Positions 43,774 through 53,800 are shown, numbered from the stretch's first letter. The stretch is DNA of 64,000 bases from Acinetobacter higginsii (GCF_000369525.1 NZ_KB850076.1:78872-142871); one strand, 5' to 3'. The notes: a model not told the origin generated them from the letters alone. Program-made: numbers and translations.

Positions 43774-44514
43774 TTAAAACTCTTGGCTCGTTGGGCGCAA
43801 AACAATTTCATTAATATCTACATCCGCAGGCTGTTCAATTGCATAAGCAATTGCTCGAGCGACTGAGTCAGCTGGTATGGCTTGTTTGTAGAAATCATTA
43901 ACAAACTCTGAGCTTTCTTTATGAGAAGAACCAAATTTTAGTTCTGACTCAACTGCACCAGGCTCAATAGTAGTCGTTCTAATGGTTCCCCCAACTTCAT
44001 GACGAAGTCCTTCTGAGATGGCTCTTACAGCAAACTTAGTACCGCTATAAACAGTACCTCCTGGACTAAATACTTTTATCCCTGCAACAGATGCGAGATT
44101 AATAAAGTGTCCAAAGTTTTGTTTTTGGAAAACAGGTAGGGTAGCTGCTATACCATAAAGAACACCTTTGATATTAATGTCGATCATACGATCCCATTCA
44201 TCAACTTTTAGCTCACTTAATGGTGCAATAGACATTAATCCAGCATTGTTTACCAATACATCGATTTGACCAAATGCGCTTAATGCCTTTTCAATAAGTG
44301 CTTGTACTTCATGTGGTTTGGTTATATCCATACCAATAAATTCAGCTTGACCACCTTCAGCACGAATGTCGTGAACAATAGCCTCTAATTTTTCATTACG
44401 TCTAGCACCAAGTACAACCTTTGCACCTTTTTTAGCAAGTAAGCGAGCAGTAGCTTCACCTAAACCACTACTTGCACCTGTGATAACAATAACTTTATTT
44501 TCTATATTATTCAT
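43774..44514 (-). CDS. Short-chain dehydrogenase/reductase (SDR)
   Basis: The protein is 246 residues from ATG 44514, supported by AAGGTT upstream. It shows the classical SDR motifs TGASSGLGEA, NNAGLMS, the catalytic Ser in NLASVAG and YSGTKFAV (Tyr-x-x-x-Lys). The substrate is unknown. It is the first gene of the SDR-MDR-ABM operon and is divergent from a LysR regulator, which probably controls it. Confidence 0.9.
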   Translation of the reverse strand: MNNIENKVIVITGASSGLGEATARLLAKKGAKVVLGARRNEKLEAIVHDIRAEGGQAEFIGMDITKPHEVQALIEKALSAFGQIDVLVNNAGLMSIAPLSELKVDEWDRMIDINIKGVLYGIAATLPVFQKQNFGHFINLASVAGIKVFSPGGTVYSGTKFAVRAISEGLRHEVGGTIRTTTIEPGAVESELKFGSSHKESSEFVNDFYKQAIPADSVARAIAYAIEQPADVDINEIVLRPTSQEF

Positions 44515-44649
44515 ACAAGTAACCTTCAACCTATCTGTCAATCATATTTGCTGGATTAAGTATTACAGCCTTGTTAGGTATAATAAATGAATAATATTAT
44601 CTTTCAGAATTCCTATTTACGGAATAATTACCAGAACACAGGATTGGAC

Positions 44650-45549
44650 ATGCAGAACAAATTGGAAATGATACGTATCTTTTGTGTCGCAGCAGAGTCT
44701 CGAAATTTTAAAGAGGCAGCAACTCAGCTGGGTATTTCCCCACAGGTAGTGACACGGGCAATAAAAGAGCTAGAAGAGCAGCGCGGAGAGATTCTGTTCT
44801 ACAGGAGTACTCGACAAATTAAAATTACCGCTGATGGTGAGCGTTTGGCAAAGCAAGCACGTTTTGCGGTGGGATCCATTGATGCTTTGCTTGTAAAAGA
44901 CACCAAGGAAAAACGAGATGAAATGCGTGGGACTGTCCGTCTTACTGTGTCGTCTGTGTTAGGGCGTAAATTGGTAGTACCTGCACTAGCAGAATTTGCC
45001 ACACGTTATCCAGATATTGTCGTGGATTGTGTGCTAACAGATTCACACTCGGATGTGATCGATGAGCGGATAGATATCGGGATCAGATTTGGATTTTTGC
45101 CGGACAATCGATATGTAGCAAGGGAATTGGCGAAAGTGAACTTTTATTCTGTGGGTACGCCAGAGTTAATTGATAAGGTTGGAATGCCTAAAAAAATTAT
45201 TGACCTTGATAAATACCCTCTAACAGCACTAGTCGATCATAAAACAGGGCGTTACTGGCCATGGACATTCACCGAAAGTCGAAACTTTACGCCATCAAAT
45301 CCCCGTTTTATTACAGATGATCTAGAAGCTGAATTTCAAGCGATTCTCGCTGGAGTCGGATTCGGACACATGCCTGGATTTCTAGTTTTGCCGTGGCTTA
45401 GGAGTGGTAAGCTCATTCAGATACTTCATGAGGAAACCTCTCCCGTTTGGCGCCTGTATTTATATCGTCCACAGCGGGGCCCGACACCTTTGCGAATCAG
45501 AGCATTGTTTGATTACTTAACGGAAGTGCTGGGCCATATAGAAACCTGA
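44650..45549 (+). CDS. LysR-family regulator, divergent from the SDR operon
   Basis: The protein is 299 residues if started at ATG 44650, the usual family length. The frame is open from ATG 44587, but a TATAAT-like box directly before that codon makes it a poor start. It has an N-terminal HTH (RNFKEAATQLGISPQVVTRAIKELEEQ) and a LysR substrate domain. The divergent arrangement suggests control of the SDR-MDR-ABM operon in response to an electrophile or quinone (inference). Confidence 0.88.
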   Translation: MQNKLEMIRIFCVAAESRNFKEAATQLGISPQVVTRAIKELEEQRGEILFYRSTRQIKITADGERLAKQARFAVGSIDALLVKDTKEKRDEMRGTVRLTVSSVLGRKLVVPALAEFATRYPDIVVDCVLTDSHSDVIDERIDIGIRFGFLPDNRYVARELAKVNFYSVGTPELIDKVGMPKKIIDLDKYPLTALVDHKTGRYWPWTFTESRNFTPSNPRFITDDLEAEFQAILAGVGFGHMPGFLVLPWLRSGKLIQILHEETSPVWRLYLYRPQRGPTPLRIRALFDYLTEVLGHIET

Positions 45550-45599
45550 ATCAGATGGAACTAACCTTTTTTCTAGAAAGTAGAAATCAGATAAGACCA

Positions 45600-46619
45600 T
45601 CATGTATTTAGAGTAACAACAATTTTTCCTATTTGCTGATTTGATTCAAGATAGCGCTGAGCATCATGCATGTCCTCAAAGTCAAAGCAACAGTCGATCA
45701 CTGGACGAAGATATCCTGCACCTATACTGCTAAGAATAAATCGTCTGGCTTGCTCCCTTAGAACAGGGTCATGGAGAACCTCAAGGAACAAAAAACCTCG
45801 CATGGTTAAGCTCTTGCGTAATGCAACTTTAAGGGGAAATGGTGTGATCTCCGGGCTAAGTGCACCATGCATAACCATAGTTCCTCCTATAGACATCGCT
45901 TTTGCAATCTGTTCAATATGTGGCCCTCCTACAGCATCGAAGGCGACATCAAGATATTCTCCACCCAAACGTGAAACAAGCGCCTCATACAAATCTGGTT
46001 CATCTTCACTGGCTATAACATTTTTAACACCGAGATCCAGTAAACGTTGCTTTTTCTCTATCGTTTGTGTACTTGCAATGACCTTAGCACCCGCTGCTTC
46101 AGCTATCTGTATCGCAGCTAGTCCTACACTACTTGAAGCTGCTGTGATCAAGATCGTTTTTCCTTTCGAAACTCCACCAGCATGGATTACACCACCCCAA
46201 GCCGTCAAATACTGCATCCAGATTGAAGAAGCTTCTTCCCAACTTAAACTATCGGGTTTGTGAACTAAAAAAGTTTCTGGAATCAGAAGCTTGTCCGCAT
46301 ATGTCCCATATTTGGCTAGATTGTCAGTCGGAAGAATCGATACTGCATCTCCTGGAGAAAATTGGCGTACACCTTCACCTATCGCCAGAACTATGCCTGC
46401 TCCCTCATATCCCAGACGAGAAGGGAATACTGCCTTTTGAATATAAGTACCACGCCGAAACATTACATCAGCCCGGTTGAGTCCGATCGTTTTCATCTGG
46501 ATTAGAACTTCTCCTGCGGCTGGTAAAGCCACAGGAAGTGTTTCTAATGTCAGAACATCTGTATCTCCAATAGAATTGAAGCGCCAAGTCTTGGCCTGAA
46601 GTGCATTAAATGACATCAA
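45600..46619 (-). CDS. Zinc-independent MDR, quinone oxidoreductase-like
   Basis: The 339-residue protein has a GroES-like N-terminus (VLIQMKTIGLNRADVMFRRG) and an NADPH-binding motif near SSSVGLAAIQIAEAAG. It overlaps the upstream MDR gene by 14 bases, so the two are one transcription unit. Likely reduces quinones or unsaturated carbonyls. Confidence 0.88.
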   Translation of the reverse strand: MMSFNALQAKTWRFNSIGDTDVLTLETLPVALPAAGEVLIQMKTIGLNRADVMFRRGTYIQKAVFPSRLGYEGAGIVLAIGEGVRQFSPGDAVSILPTDNLAKYGTYADKLLIPETFLVHKPDSLSWEEASSIWMQYLTAWGGVIHAGGVSKGKTILITAASSSVGLAAIQIAEAAGAKVIASTQTIEKKQRLLDLGVKNVIASEDEPDLYEALVSRLGGEYLDVAFDAVGGPHIEQIAKAMSIGGTMVMHGALSPEITPFPLKVALRKSLTMRGFLFLEVLHDPVLREQARRFILSSIGAGYLRPVIDCCFDFEDMHDAQRYLESNQQIGKIVVTLNT

Positions 46620-47601
46620 TCACGACCTTAATATTGGCAGAGCGATCTTGAACAGCATCATGAGCCTCAATCGCTTGGTCTAGAGTAAAATGACGAGGAT
46701 CAACAATAGGACGCAGTTTACCTTCCTCAACGAGACGAGTCGCGATCTTAAGGATATCACCATGATGAGCACGGCGATTGCCTGTTAACATCGGCATTAG
46801 GACGAATACGCCAGACACTGTGGCACAACGTAGAGATGAACTCGCTAAATTATGATTACCAAATGCAGCACAGCTGGTAATGTGGCCATAGTGAGTTGTC
46901 ATGGAAAGTGAAGCTTCGAGTACTGGACCACCCACAGTGTCGTAAACAATGTTAAAACCTTGACCCTCAGGGCTTGCAGCAATAATGTCATCGGAAGATG
47001 CTGTTGTGTAATCGAGAGGTGTTGCACCGAGTTCTGAAATCAGTGATTGATCAGCTGTACGACCAGTCGCCCAAACATTTGCATCAAGTGCTTTTGCAAG
47101 CTGAACCACCATATAACCAACGCCACCAGCACCACCCTGAACCAGTACAGTTTGCCCTGGTTGGACCTTCGCATTATCCACTAAACCTTCCCAAGCGGTG
47201 AGGAACGTCAATGGTAGTACTGCTGCCTCGCGCATAGAGATATTGCGTGGCTTTAATGCGATCAGATCAGCATCTGCTACAACATATTCTGCTAAAGATC
47301 CTTGAAGACCACGAACGCCACCTATCAGACCGTAAACTTCATCTCCGACGTTGAAGTGGGTGACACCTTCACCAACAGCAGTTACAACCCCAGCCATATC
47401 TGTTCCTAACACGGCAGGAAGTTCTGGCATAGCATATGGTGCTTCACCAAGACGAATTTTATAATCAATAGGGTTTACACCACTAGCATGAATACGTACT
47501 AGAACTTGCCCAGCCTCTGGTTGAGGTATAGGGAGTTCTACACGTGTAAATTCATGATCGCCAAAATTTTCTAGGATAAGAGCATTCATCATCTTATTCA
47601 T
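46606..47601 (-). CDS. MDR-family zinc-binding-like oxidoreductase
   Basis: The 331-residue protein has GVNPIDYKIR, DMAGVVTAVGEGV and the cofactor motif GGAGGVGYMVVQLAKAL. It belongs to the quinone reductase-like MDR group. It starts a two-gene unit with the gene at 45600. The upstream spacer carries extended inverted repeats (GATATTTA...TAAATATC) that may be a regulator site. Confidence 0.88.
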   Translation of the reverse strand: MNKMMNALILENFGDHEFTRVELPIPQPEAGQVLVRIHASGVNPIDYKIRLGEAPYAMPELPAVLGTDMAGVVTAVGEGVTHFNVGDEVYGLIGGVRGLQGSLAEYVVADADLIALKPRNISMREAAVLPLTFLTAWEGLVDNAKVQPGQTVLVQGGAGGVGYMVVQLAKALDANVWATGRTADQSLISELGATPLDYTTASSDDIIAASPEGQGFNIVYDTVGGPVLEASLSMTTHYGHITSCAAFGNHNLASSSLRCATVSGVFVLMPMLTGNRRAHHGDILKIATRLVEEGKLRPIVDPRHFTLDQAIEAHDAVQDRSANIKVVIDVI

Positions 47602-47878
47602 AGTTGTTCCTTATTCTTAACTGGGGGATGATATGCACAGTACCAAAGTAAATTAATCCAATAAATGATATTTATAGGATTTAATAATTCCTAAATAATG
47701 AATAATAAATATCATCCGCTCACTAAAAATATTCTAGTACAGTCTGTAAAGGCAGTTTAATCTAAACTGTCGGTAGTATTTTCAAGGCTTGAAACGTTTA
47801 AAATATCTACAAAGTGGCTAAAATTTGAAACATAATTCTAAAAGGTCACAGCATTACAAAGAACATGAGCCAAAATAA

Positions 47879-47907
47879 AAAATGGGAGCTAAAAGTCCCA
47901 TTTTTTT
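47879..47907. terminator. Terminator-like hairpin in the MDR/frmR spacer
   Basis: AAAATGGGA pairs with TCCCATTTT around GCTAAAAG, followed by a T-run. Confidence 0.75.
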
Positions 47908-48020
47908 GTGACTTTCGCATAAGCTCTATGATGTTAATTTAAAAAAAACTAAAAACAGGGATAGAAAATTTTCGCTAAAGAGCTTTTTGATTTTCGATTT
48001 ATAAAAAATATTGCTTTTTT

Positions 48021-48044
48021 TATACTATGGGGTACTATAGTATA
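48021..48044. promoter_or_regulatory. FrmR-type operator overlapping the frm promoter
   Basis: TATACTAT and ATAGTATA flank a G-rich centre (GGGGTACT), the layout of CsoR/RcnR/FrmR-family sites. It overlaps a likely -10 box (TACTAT, 48033), with TTGCTT at 48011 as -35. FrmR repressor would block this promoter until formaldehyde binds. Confidence 0.75.
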
Positions 48045-48068
48045 AAAGCTAGCAAATAAGGAGGTCTG

Positions 48069-48344
48069 ATGCCTAATCAGGTTGAAGACAAAAAAAAGAT
48101 TCTTCTACGCGTCAGAAAGATCAAAGGTCAGACGCAAGCGATTGAAAAAGCGTTAGAAGACAATGTGGAATGTGGTGCAATTCTGCAACAAATATGCTCT
48201 GTGCGTGGTGCTATTAATGGTTTAATGAATGAGATGTTAGAGGTTCATTTAAAGGACACTTTAGTATCAGGTGAAACCACAGAACAACAACGAAAAGAAG
48301 AATTGGCTGAAATCGCTAAGATTCTAAAATCATATTTAAAATAG
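48069..48344 (+). CDS. frmR: Formaldehyde-responsive repressor FrmR (CsoR/RcnR family)
   Basis: The 91-residue all-helical protein has the family start VEDKKKILLRVRKIKGQ, with Cys36 (NVECGAIL) and ICSVRGAINGLMNEMLEVHL. AAGGAGG precedes ATG. In E. coli the conserved N-terminal Pro2 and Cys35 are crosslinked by formaldehyde to release DNA, and Pro2 (MPNQ) and a Cys at the equivalent place are present here. It heads the frmR-frmA operon. Confidence 0.93.
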   Translation: MPNQVEDKKKILLRVRKIKGQTQAIEKALEDNVECGAILQQICSVRGAINGLMNEMLEVHLKDTLVSGETTEQQRKEELAEIAKILKSYLK

Positions 48345-48365
48345 ATCTGTATAAGGAATTATTCC

Positions 48366-49478
48366 ATGAAGTCACGTGCTGCCGTTGCGTTTGGTCCTGG
48401 TCAACCTCTTCAAATTGTTGAAGTTGATGTTGCACCACCGAAGAAAGGTGAAGTATTAATCAAGATCTCCCATACCGGTGTGTGTCATACCGACGCATTT
48501 ACTTTATCTGGCGATGATCCTGAAGGTGTTTTTCCGGCTATTCTCGGTCATGAGGGTGCTGGTGTTGTCGTTGAGGTTGGTGAAGGCGTAACTAGCGTCA
48601 AACCAGGTGATCATGTCATTCCACTTTACACCGCTGAATGTGGCGAGTGCGTATTCTGTAAATCTGGAAAATCGAACTTGTGTATTTCCGTTCGCGAAAC
48701 TCAAGGTAGAGGCGTAATGCCAGATGGTACCACTCGTTTTTCCTACAATGGTCAACCGATTTACCACTATATGGGCTGCTCAACGTTCAGTGAATACACG
48801 GTAGTGGCAGAAGTATCATTGGCTAAAATCAATCCTGAAGCCAATCACGAACATGTCTGCTTACTGGGTTGTGGTGTAACAACAGGTATCGGTGCAGTAC
48901 ACAACACGGCTAAAGTACAAGAAGGTGATAGTGTTGCGGTCTTTGGTTTAGGTGGTATTGGTTTGGCAGTCGTACAAGCCGCACGTCAAGCTAAAGCAGG
49001 ACGTATTATTGTGGTTGACATGAATCCAGATAAATTTGCGCTGGCAAAAGAGTTTGGTGCAACGGACTTCTTGAACCCTAAAGATTACGACAAACCAATC
49101 CAGCAAGTCATTGTCGAAATGACTGGCTGGGGTGTAGATCATTCATTTGAGTGTATTGGTAACGTGAATGTGATGCGTGCAGCCCTTGAAAGTGCACACC
49201 GTGGCTGGGGACAATCCGTAATTATTGGTGTAGCTGGCGCAGGTCAGGAAATCTCTACCCGTCCATTCCAACTGGTTACTGGTCGTAAATGGCTAGGTTC
49301 TGCCTTTGGTGGCGTAAAAGGTCGTACGCAACTTCCAGGAATGGTTGAAGATGCCATGAAAGGTAAAATTCAATTAGAACCATTTGTGACACATACGATG
49401 GGCTTGGATCAGATCAATGAAGCCTTTGATCTAATGCATGAAGGTAAGTCAATTCGTACTGTAATTCATTACGAATAA
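48366..49478 (+). CDS. frmA: S-(hydroxymethyl)glutathione dehydrogenase, class III alcohol dehydrogenase
   Basis: The 370-residue protein has the catalytic zinc motif GHEGAGVVVEVG, structural zinc CGECVFCKSGKSNLC and the cofactor motif GLGGIGLAVVQAA. It oxidises S-hydroxymethylglutathione, formed from formaldehyde and glutathione, to S-formylglutathione. It lies 21 bases after frmR and upstream of frmB. Confidence 0.97.
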   Translation: MKSRAAVAFGPGQPLQIVEVDVAPPKKGEVLIKISHTGVCHTDAFTLSGDDPEGVFPAILGHEGAGVVVEVGEGVTSVKPGDHVIPLYTAECGECVFCKSGKSNLCISVRETQGRGVMPDGTTRFSYNGQPIYHYMGCSTFSEYTVVAEVSLAKINPEANHEHVCLLGCGVTTGIGAVHNTAKVQEGDSVAVFGLGGIGLAVVQAARQAKAGRIIVVDMNPDKFALAKEFGATDFLNPKDYDKPIQQVIVEMTGWGVDHSFECIGNVNVMRAALESAHRGWGQSVIIGVAGAGQEISTRPFQLVTGRKWLGSAFGGVKGRTQLPGMVEDAMKGKIQLEPFVTHTMGLDQINEAFDLMHEGKSIRTVIHYE

Positions 49479-49498
49479 TTGCGTCAGACCTTATAGTT

Positions 49499-49534
49499 TT
49501 CCATGCATGTGCATCATGAATGACATGCATGGAA
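49499..49534 (+). terminator. Hairpin between frmA and frmB
   Basis: A perfect 12-bp stem (TTCCATGCATGT with ACATGCATGGAA) lies 20 bases after frmA. No T-run follows, so it may be an mRNA processing or attenuation element. Confidence 0.6.
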
Positions 49535-49700
49535 TCCTCTAAAACGGCACATTATCTGTAAAACCGATCTATCTGTGTAGGCATCGTGTATAGGTTCAAT
49601 AAACCTGCCTACATTTTAAATCTTTATCACTATTCTCTGTGGAGAATGTGAGACTCTTTGTTTACTCGATTTCTCATGAAGTCTTGCTCAACATAGGTAA

Positions 49701-50537
49701 TTGATTATGGAAATAATTGAGAAACATGCTTCTTTTGGTGGATCGCAAGAAGTGTATCGCCATCAGTCAACAGCATTAAACTGTTCAATGAAATTCTCAA
49801 TATATCTGCCACCTCATGACAAAGATGAGCGGTTGCCAGTTTTATATTGGTTATCAGGGCTGACTTGCAACGAACAGAACTTTATTACTAAAGCCGGAGC
49901 ACAAAAGTATGCGGCTGGACATAAAGTCATTATTGTTGCACCAGATACCAGCCCACGTGGAGAGGATGTACCAGATCATGCAGATTATGATTTAGGCCAA
50001 GGCGCAGGATTCTATGTGAATGCAACACAAGCACCCTGGTCACAGCATTTCAAAATGTATGATTATATTGTGGAAGAACTCAGAAATCTGATTGACCTGA
50101 ATTTTCCGACCAATCAAGTCCAAAGCATTATGGGTCATAGCATGGGTGGTCATGGTGCATTAGTAATTGGGTTAAAAAACCCTGAGCTGTATAAAAGTAT
50201 TTCTGCTTTTGCACCAATTGTTGCACCTAGCCAAGTACCTTGGGGGAAAAAGGCTTTTACACACTACCTAGGTGAAACCGAAACTTTATGGAAAAGCTAT
50301 GATGCGATTGAATTAATCAAAAACGCTGAAGTTCATTTACCTATTTTAGTCGACCAGGGAACAGCTGATGATTTTCTTGAAGAACAGTTAAGACCTAATC
50401 TTCTTAGTAATATTTGTTTGGAACAAGAATATCCTCTTACACTTAACCTAAGAGAAGGGTATGACCATAGCTATTACTTCATTGCGAGCTTTATAGAGAA
50501 ACATATAGAGTTTCACAGCAAATTCCTAGCTAAATAA
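49701..50537 (+). CDS. frmB: S-formylglutathione hydrolase
   Basis: The 278-residue esterase has the Ser nucleophile in GHSMGGHGA, a late Asp (VDQGTADDF) and His (GYDHSYYF). It releases formate and glutathione in the formaldehyde pathway begun by frmA. An alternative start is ATG 49707, two codons downstream. Confidence 0.95.
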   Translation: MIMEIIEKHASFGGSQEVYRHQSTALNCSMKFSIYLPPHDKDERLPVLYWLSGLTCNEQNFITKAGAQKYAAGHKVIIVAPDTSPRGEDVPDHADYDLGQGAGFYVNATQAPWSQHFKMYDYIVEELRNLIDLNFPTNQVQSIMGHSMGGHGALVIGLKNPELYKSISAFAPIVAPSQVPWGKKAFTHYLGETETLWKSYDAIELIKNAEVHLPILVDQGTADDFLEEQLRPNLLSNICLEQEYPLTLNLREGYDHSYYFIASFIEKHIEFHSKFLAK

Positions 50538-50776
50538 CTTTCATAGATATGAGGATGTACATGTTGTTCTTGAATGCTTCTTGAGCAATATTTTTTGATT
50601 CAAATGTTAATGATATTAACTTGAATAAATTCATAGCATTATGTCGAAATAAACACCCAGATTTTGGCTCAGCTATGGAAAATTGTTTTTAACTTTTGTA
50701 CAACAAAACTTTCTGACATGCATACATTAGCAATGTCAGAATGAGTTTTAATTTTAATCAATAGTGGAGTTTAGTC

Positions 50777-51079
50777 ATGCTTAAAACAGCTTTATATGTC
50801 CGTCTTGAAGCTAAACCGGGTAAAGAAGACGAAGTGGAAGCTTTCCTTAAAGCCGGTTTACCTATTGTAATGGAAGAACCTGCGACAGTTGCGTGGTTTG
50901 GCCTACGTCTTGGACCTACAACATTTGGTATTTTTGATGCATTTCCTGATGAGGCGGGTCGCCAAGCACATTTATCTGGCAAGGTTGCAGCTGCGTTGAT
51001 GGCTCAGGCCGAAGAGCTATTTTCAGAGCCACCGTCTATTGAAAAAGTAGATGTTTTGGCAAGTAAACTACCAGCTTAA
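50777..51079 (+). CDS. ABM-domain monooxygenase-like protein
   Basis: The 100-residue protein (LYVRLEAKPGKEDEVEAFLK, then TVAWFGLRLGPTTFGIFDAF) belongs to the antibiotic-biosynthesis-monooxygenase fold. GTGGAG precedes ATG. It stands alone between frmB and an IS relic. Confidence 0.85.
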   Translation: MLKTALYVRLEAKPGKEDEVEAFLKAGLPIVMEEPATVAWFGLRLGPTTFGIFDAFPDEAGRQAHLSGKVAAALMAQAEELFSEPPSIEKVDVLASKLPA

Positions 51080-51284
51080 ACCGACGCTTAAATGTATAAA
51101 TGTGCTGCCTGAAATTTTGAATGAAAGGCAGCACTTCAACCCTGTGTGGTTTGTCAGAGGCTTTTTATTCAAGTTGGGCTACTTTATTTAATGGCTTAAT
51201 CTCATCATTTACATGGGTCAATATCCAAAACAGGGTAAATAAACGAATGCACCGATATACATGCTTTATATTGAACCAATATAT

Positions 51285-51530
51285 CTAATTTACTGTCGCA
51301 TTTGTACATCTCTTAAACCGTGCCAATCTGCTTTTAAAATATTTAATTATTGCTATTTTGTATGAGCCATTCACTGCTTTAGCGAATGCGTTCACGACCA
51401 TATCAGTAGTCATACGTGATGATACCTTCCATCCAACTATCGCTCGTGAAAATACATCAATAATAAAAGTGATATAGAACAAGCCTGAATTTGTTTAACC
51501 ATCACACAAGTCGGCAAGCTGAGATATTTT
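51285..51530 (-). pseudogene. IS3-family transposase relic
   Basis: The minus strand reads FYITFIIDVFSRAIVGWKVSS, then MTTDMVVNAFAKAV, the DDE region of IS3-type OrfB. Upstream codons contain a stop, and the downstream part leaves the family sequence. Only a fragment remains. Confidence 0.8.
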
Positions 51531-51532
51531 TT

Positions 51533-51561
51533 ATAAAAATAGACGACTGGTCTATTTTTAT
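51533..51561. promoter_or_regulatory. Perfect palindromic operator upstream of the YqhD-like gene
   Basis: Arms of 12 bp (ATAAAAATAGAC with GTCTATTTTTAT) surround GACTG. The core TAGACCAGTCGT (reverse strand) recurs at 55983 beside the TetR gene. It resembles NemR-type boxes. Confidence 0.7.
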
Positions 51562-51677
51562 GTATAGTTAGCACATGGTGCAGTCAAAAGCCGCAATGTT
51601 GTCCAATTTTTTAAAGTTTATTTGATGAATAACGGTGGTTTTTCAAATCAATTAGCTGATCATCCTAGGATAAAAAT

Positions 51678-52835
51678 ATGCTGAATTTTAACTTTTATAA
51701 TCCGACCCGCATTATTTTTGGTGGCGATACAATAGCTAAAATCAATGACTATGTGCCTACAGAAGCAAAAGTATTAATGTTGTTTGGTGGTGAAAGTGCA
51801 CGTAAGAATGGTACTTTAGCTGAAGTGCGTGAAGCATTAGGTGCAAGAGAAATTCATGAATTTGGCGGAATTGAGCCGAATCCGAGTTATGAAACCCTCA
51901 TGAAAGCTGTAGAGCTGATTCGAGAACAAAATATTGATTTCTTGATGGCTGTCGGTGGTGGATCGGTAATTGATGGTACTAAATTTATTGCAGCAGCAGT
52001 CAATTATACAGGGGATACATGGGAGATTTTAGAAACCCATGGTACTAAAATTACTCAAGCTTTGCCCTTTGCGAGTGTACTCACCCTTCCAGCAACTGGT
52101 TCAGAAATGAATAGCGGTGGGGTAGTCACCAGAAAATCGACCCAAGCCAAATTGTCATTTAGCAGCCCCTATGTTTTTCCGCAATTTTCCGTACTCGATC
52201 CGAATAAAACTTTTAGTTTGCCGACGCGCCAGTTAGCAAATGGCGTGGTTGATGCATTTATTCATGTCATGGAACAGTACTTAACTTACCCTGTCAATGC
52301 ACAAGTACAAGATCGTTTTGCCGAAGGTCTATTGCAAACTCTGATTGAGATTGGGCCGAAAATCTTGGAAGATTCAGCAGATTATGACACGCGTGCGAAT
52401 TTGATGTGGGCTGCTAGCATGGCACTGAATGGGCTAATTGGAGCTGGTGTACCACAAGATTGGTCAACCCATTTGATTGGGCATGAGCTCACGGCTTTAC
52501 ATGGTATTGATCATGCTCGTACCTTGGCCATTGTGTTGCCGGCCAATCTACAAGTGCGTCGTCAAGAGAAGCGAGAAAAATTACTACAGTATGCAGCTCG
52601 AGTCTGGCAGATTGTCGAAGGTGATGAAGAACAACGTATTGATACTGCTATTGCTCGTACTCGAGCCTTCTTTGAGCAACTTGGATTGCCGACTCGTCTT
52701 AGCGATTATGGACTGGGGGAGACGGATATTGAGATCATCATTACGCAACTTAAATCACACAATCTTACACAGCTAGGCGAACATAAAACTGTTTCATTAG
52801 AGATCAGTCGCCAAATTCTCGAGACGAGTATCTAA
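51678..52835 (+). CDS. Iron-containing alcohol dehydrogenase, YqhD-like aldehyde reductase
   Basis: The 385-residue protein has the type III (iron) ADH signature: VGGGSVIDGTKF, LPATGSEMN, and metal-binding His residues in ALHGIDHARTLAI. Close relatives reduce a wide range of aldehydes with NADPH and protect against reactive carbonyls. The upstream palindrome predicts control by the TetR regulator at 55347. Confidence 0.92.
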   Translation: MLNFNFYNPTRIIFGGDTIAKINDYVPTEAKVLMLFGGESARKNGTLAEVREALGAREIHEFGGIEPNPSYETLMKAVELIREQNIDFLMAVGGGSVIDGTKFIAAAVNYTGDTWEILETHGTKITQALPFASVLTLPATGSEMNSGGVVTRKSTQAKLSFSSPYVFPQFSVLDPNKTFSLPTRQLANGVVDAFIHVMEQYLTYPVNAQVQDRFAEGLLQTLIEIGPKILEDSADYDTRANLMWAASMALNGLIGAGVPQDWSTHLIGHELTALHGIDHARTLAIVLPANLQVRRQEKREKLLQYAARVWQIVEGDEEQRIDTAIARTRAFFEQLGLPTRLSDYGLGETDIEIIITQLKSHNLTQLGEHKTVSLEISRQILETSI

Positions 52836-52920
52836 ATAAGCGTATCTGTCATGGTCACGCTACACGACAAGTGATCATGCAACAATGCTCCTCAATCCTG
52901 AAAAATATCGGAGAAATAAC

Positions 52921-53598
52921 ATGAAAATTTTAATCGTTTTAACCTCACATGATCAACTTGGCAATACGGGTAAGAAAACAGGTTTCTGGCTAGAAGAACT
53001 TGCTGCACCGTATTACACCTTTATTGACTCTGGTGCTGAAGTTACGCTGGCGTCGCCTCAAGGTGGGCAGCCACCACTAGATCCTAAAAGTAATTTGGCA
53101 GAAGCACAAACTGAAACCACTCATCGTTTTGAAGCAGATCCAACTGCAATGCAAGCATTGGCACAGACGCATAAACTTAGCGAAATCTCTGTAGCTGATT
53201 ATGATGCAGTGTTTTATCCAGGCGGGCATGGCCCATTGTGGGATTTAGCAGAAGATCCGATTTCAATTTCTGTGATTGAACAGGCGATTCAGTCTGGCAA
53301 ACCTGTTGCAGCAGTGTGTCATGCCCCGGGTGTTCTTCGTCATGTGAAAGCGAGTAATGGAGCGCCTTTAGTGAGCGGTAAATTAGTGACTGGTTTCACC
53401 AATACTGAGGAGGCCGCTGTAGGTTTGACTGAAATTGTACCATTTTTAGTTGAAGACATGCTTAAAGAAAACGGTGGTCATTATTCTAAAGTAGATGATT
53501 GGCAAGTATATGTTCAAGTTGATGGCTTGCTGGTTACTGGACAAAATCCAGCATCTTCTGCTGCAACTGCCTCAGCATTACTTCAATTGTTGAAATAA
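52921..53598 (+). CDS. DJ-1/PfpI-family class I glutamine-amidotransferase-like protein (Hsp31-like)
   Basis: The protein is 225 residues from ATG 52921; an upstream in-frame start adds 12 unlikely residues. The nucleophile is Cys133 followed by His134 (AAVCHAPGVL), with Glu25/26 near the N-terminus (GFWLEELAAP). The family includes glyoxalase III/chaperone proteins that handle methylglyoxal. It lies 85 bases after the YqhD-like gene, consistent with an aldehyde-detoxification unit. Confidence 0.9.
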   Translation: MKILIVLTSHDQLGNTGKKTGFWLEELAAPYYTFIDSGAEVTLASPQGGQPPLDPKSNLAEAQTETTHRFEADPTAMQALAQTHKLSEISVADYDAVFYPGGHGPLWDLAEDPISISVIEQAIQSGKPVAAVCHAPGVLRHVKASNGAPLVSGKLVTGFTNTEEAAVGLTEIVPFLVEDMLKENGGHYSKVDDWQVYVQVDGLLVTGQNPASSAATASALLQLLK

Positions 53599-53713
53599 AG
53601 AGTAGCTGGTGTCTGTTGTGGTGCTTAGCAGTGAATAAACTTCTGACGCTGAGCAACTGACGCAATAAGCAAAATAACCCTCCCTTAATGGTGAAGGGCC
53701 TGAGTGAATAGCT

Positions 53714-53759
53714 TTCCTTCCTTTAATTTTCTATATACAGGAAGGAAGGGTATTTTTTT
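53714..53759 (+). terminator. Rho-independent terminator before the OYE gene
   Basis: TTCCTTCCT pairs with AGGAAGGAA, followed by GGGTATTTTTTT. Confidence 0.75.
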
Positions 53760-53800
53760 AATTTAGATCAATTTAGTCATGATTACTTGGATACAATGAA

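Larger units (their letters stand above)
47602..48068. other. Regulatory spacer between the MDR pair and frmR
   Basis: No gene is seen. It holds nested AT-rich inverted repeats near 47665-47715, a bidirectional terminator at 47879 and the FrmR-type operator at 48021. Confidence 0.6.
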
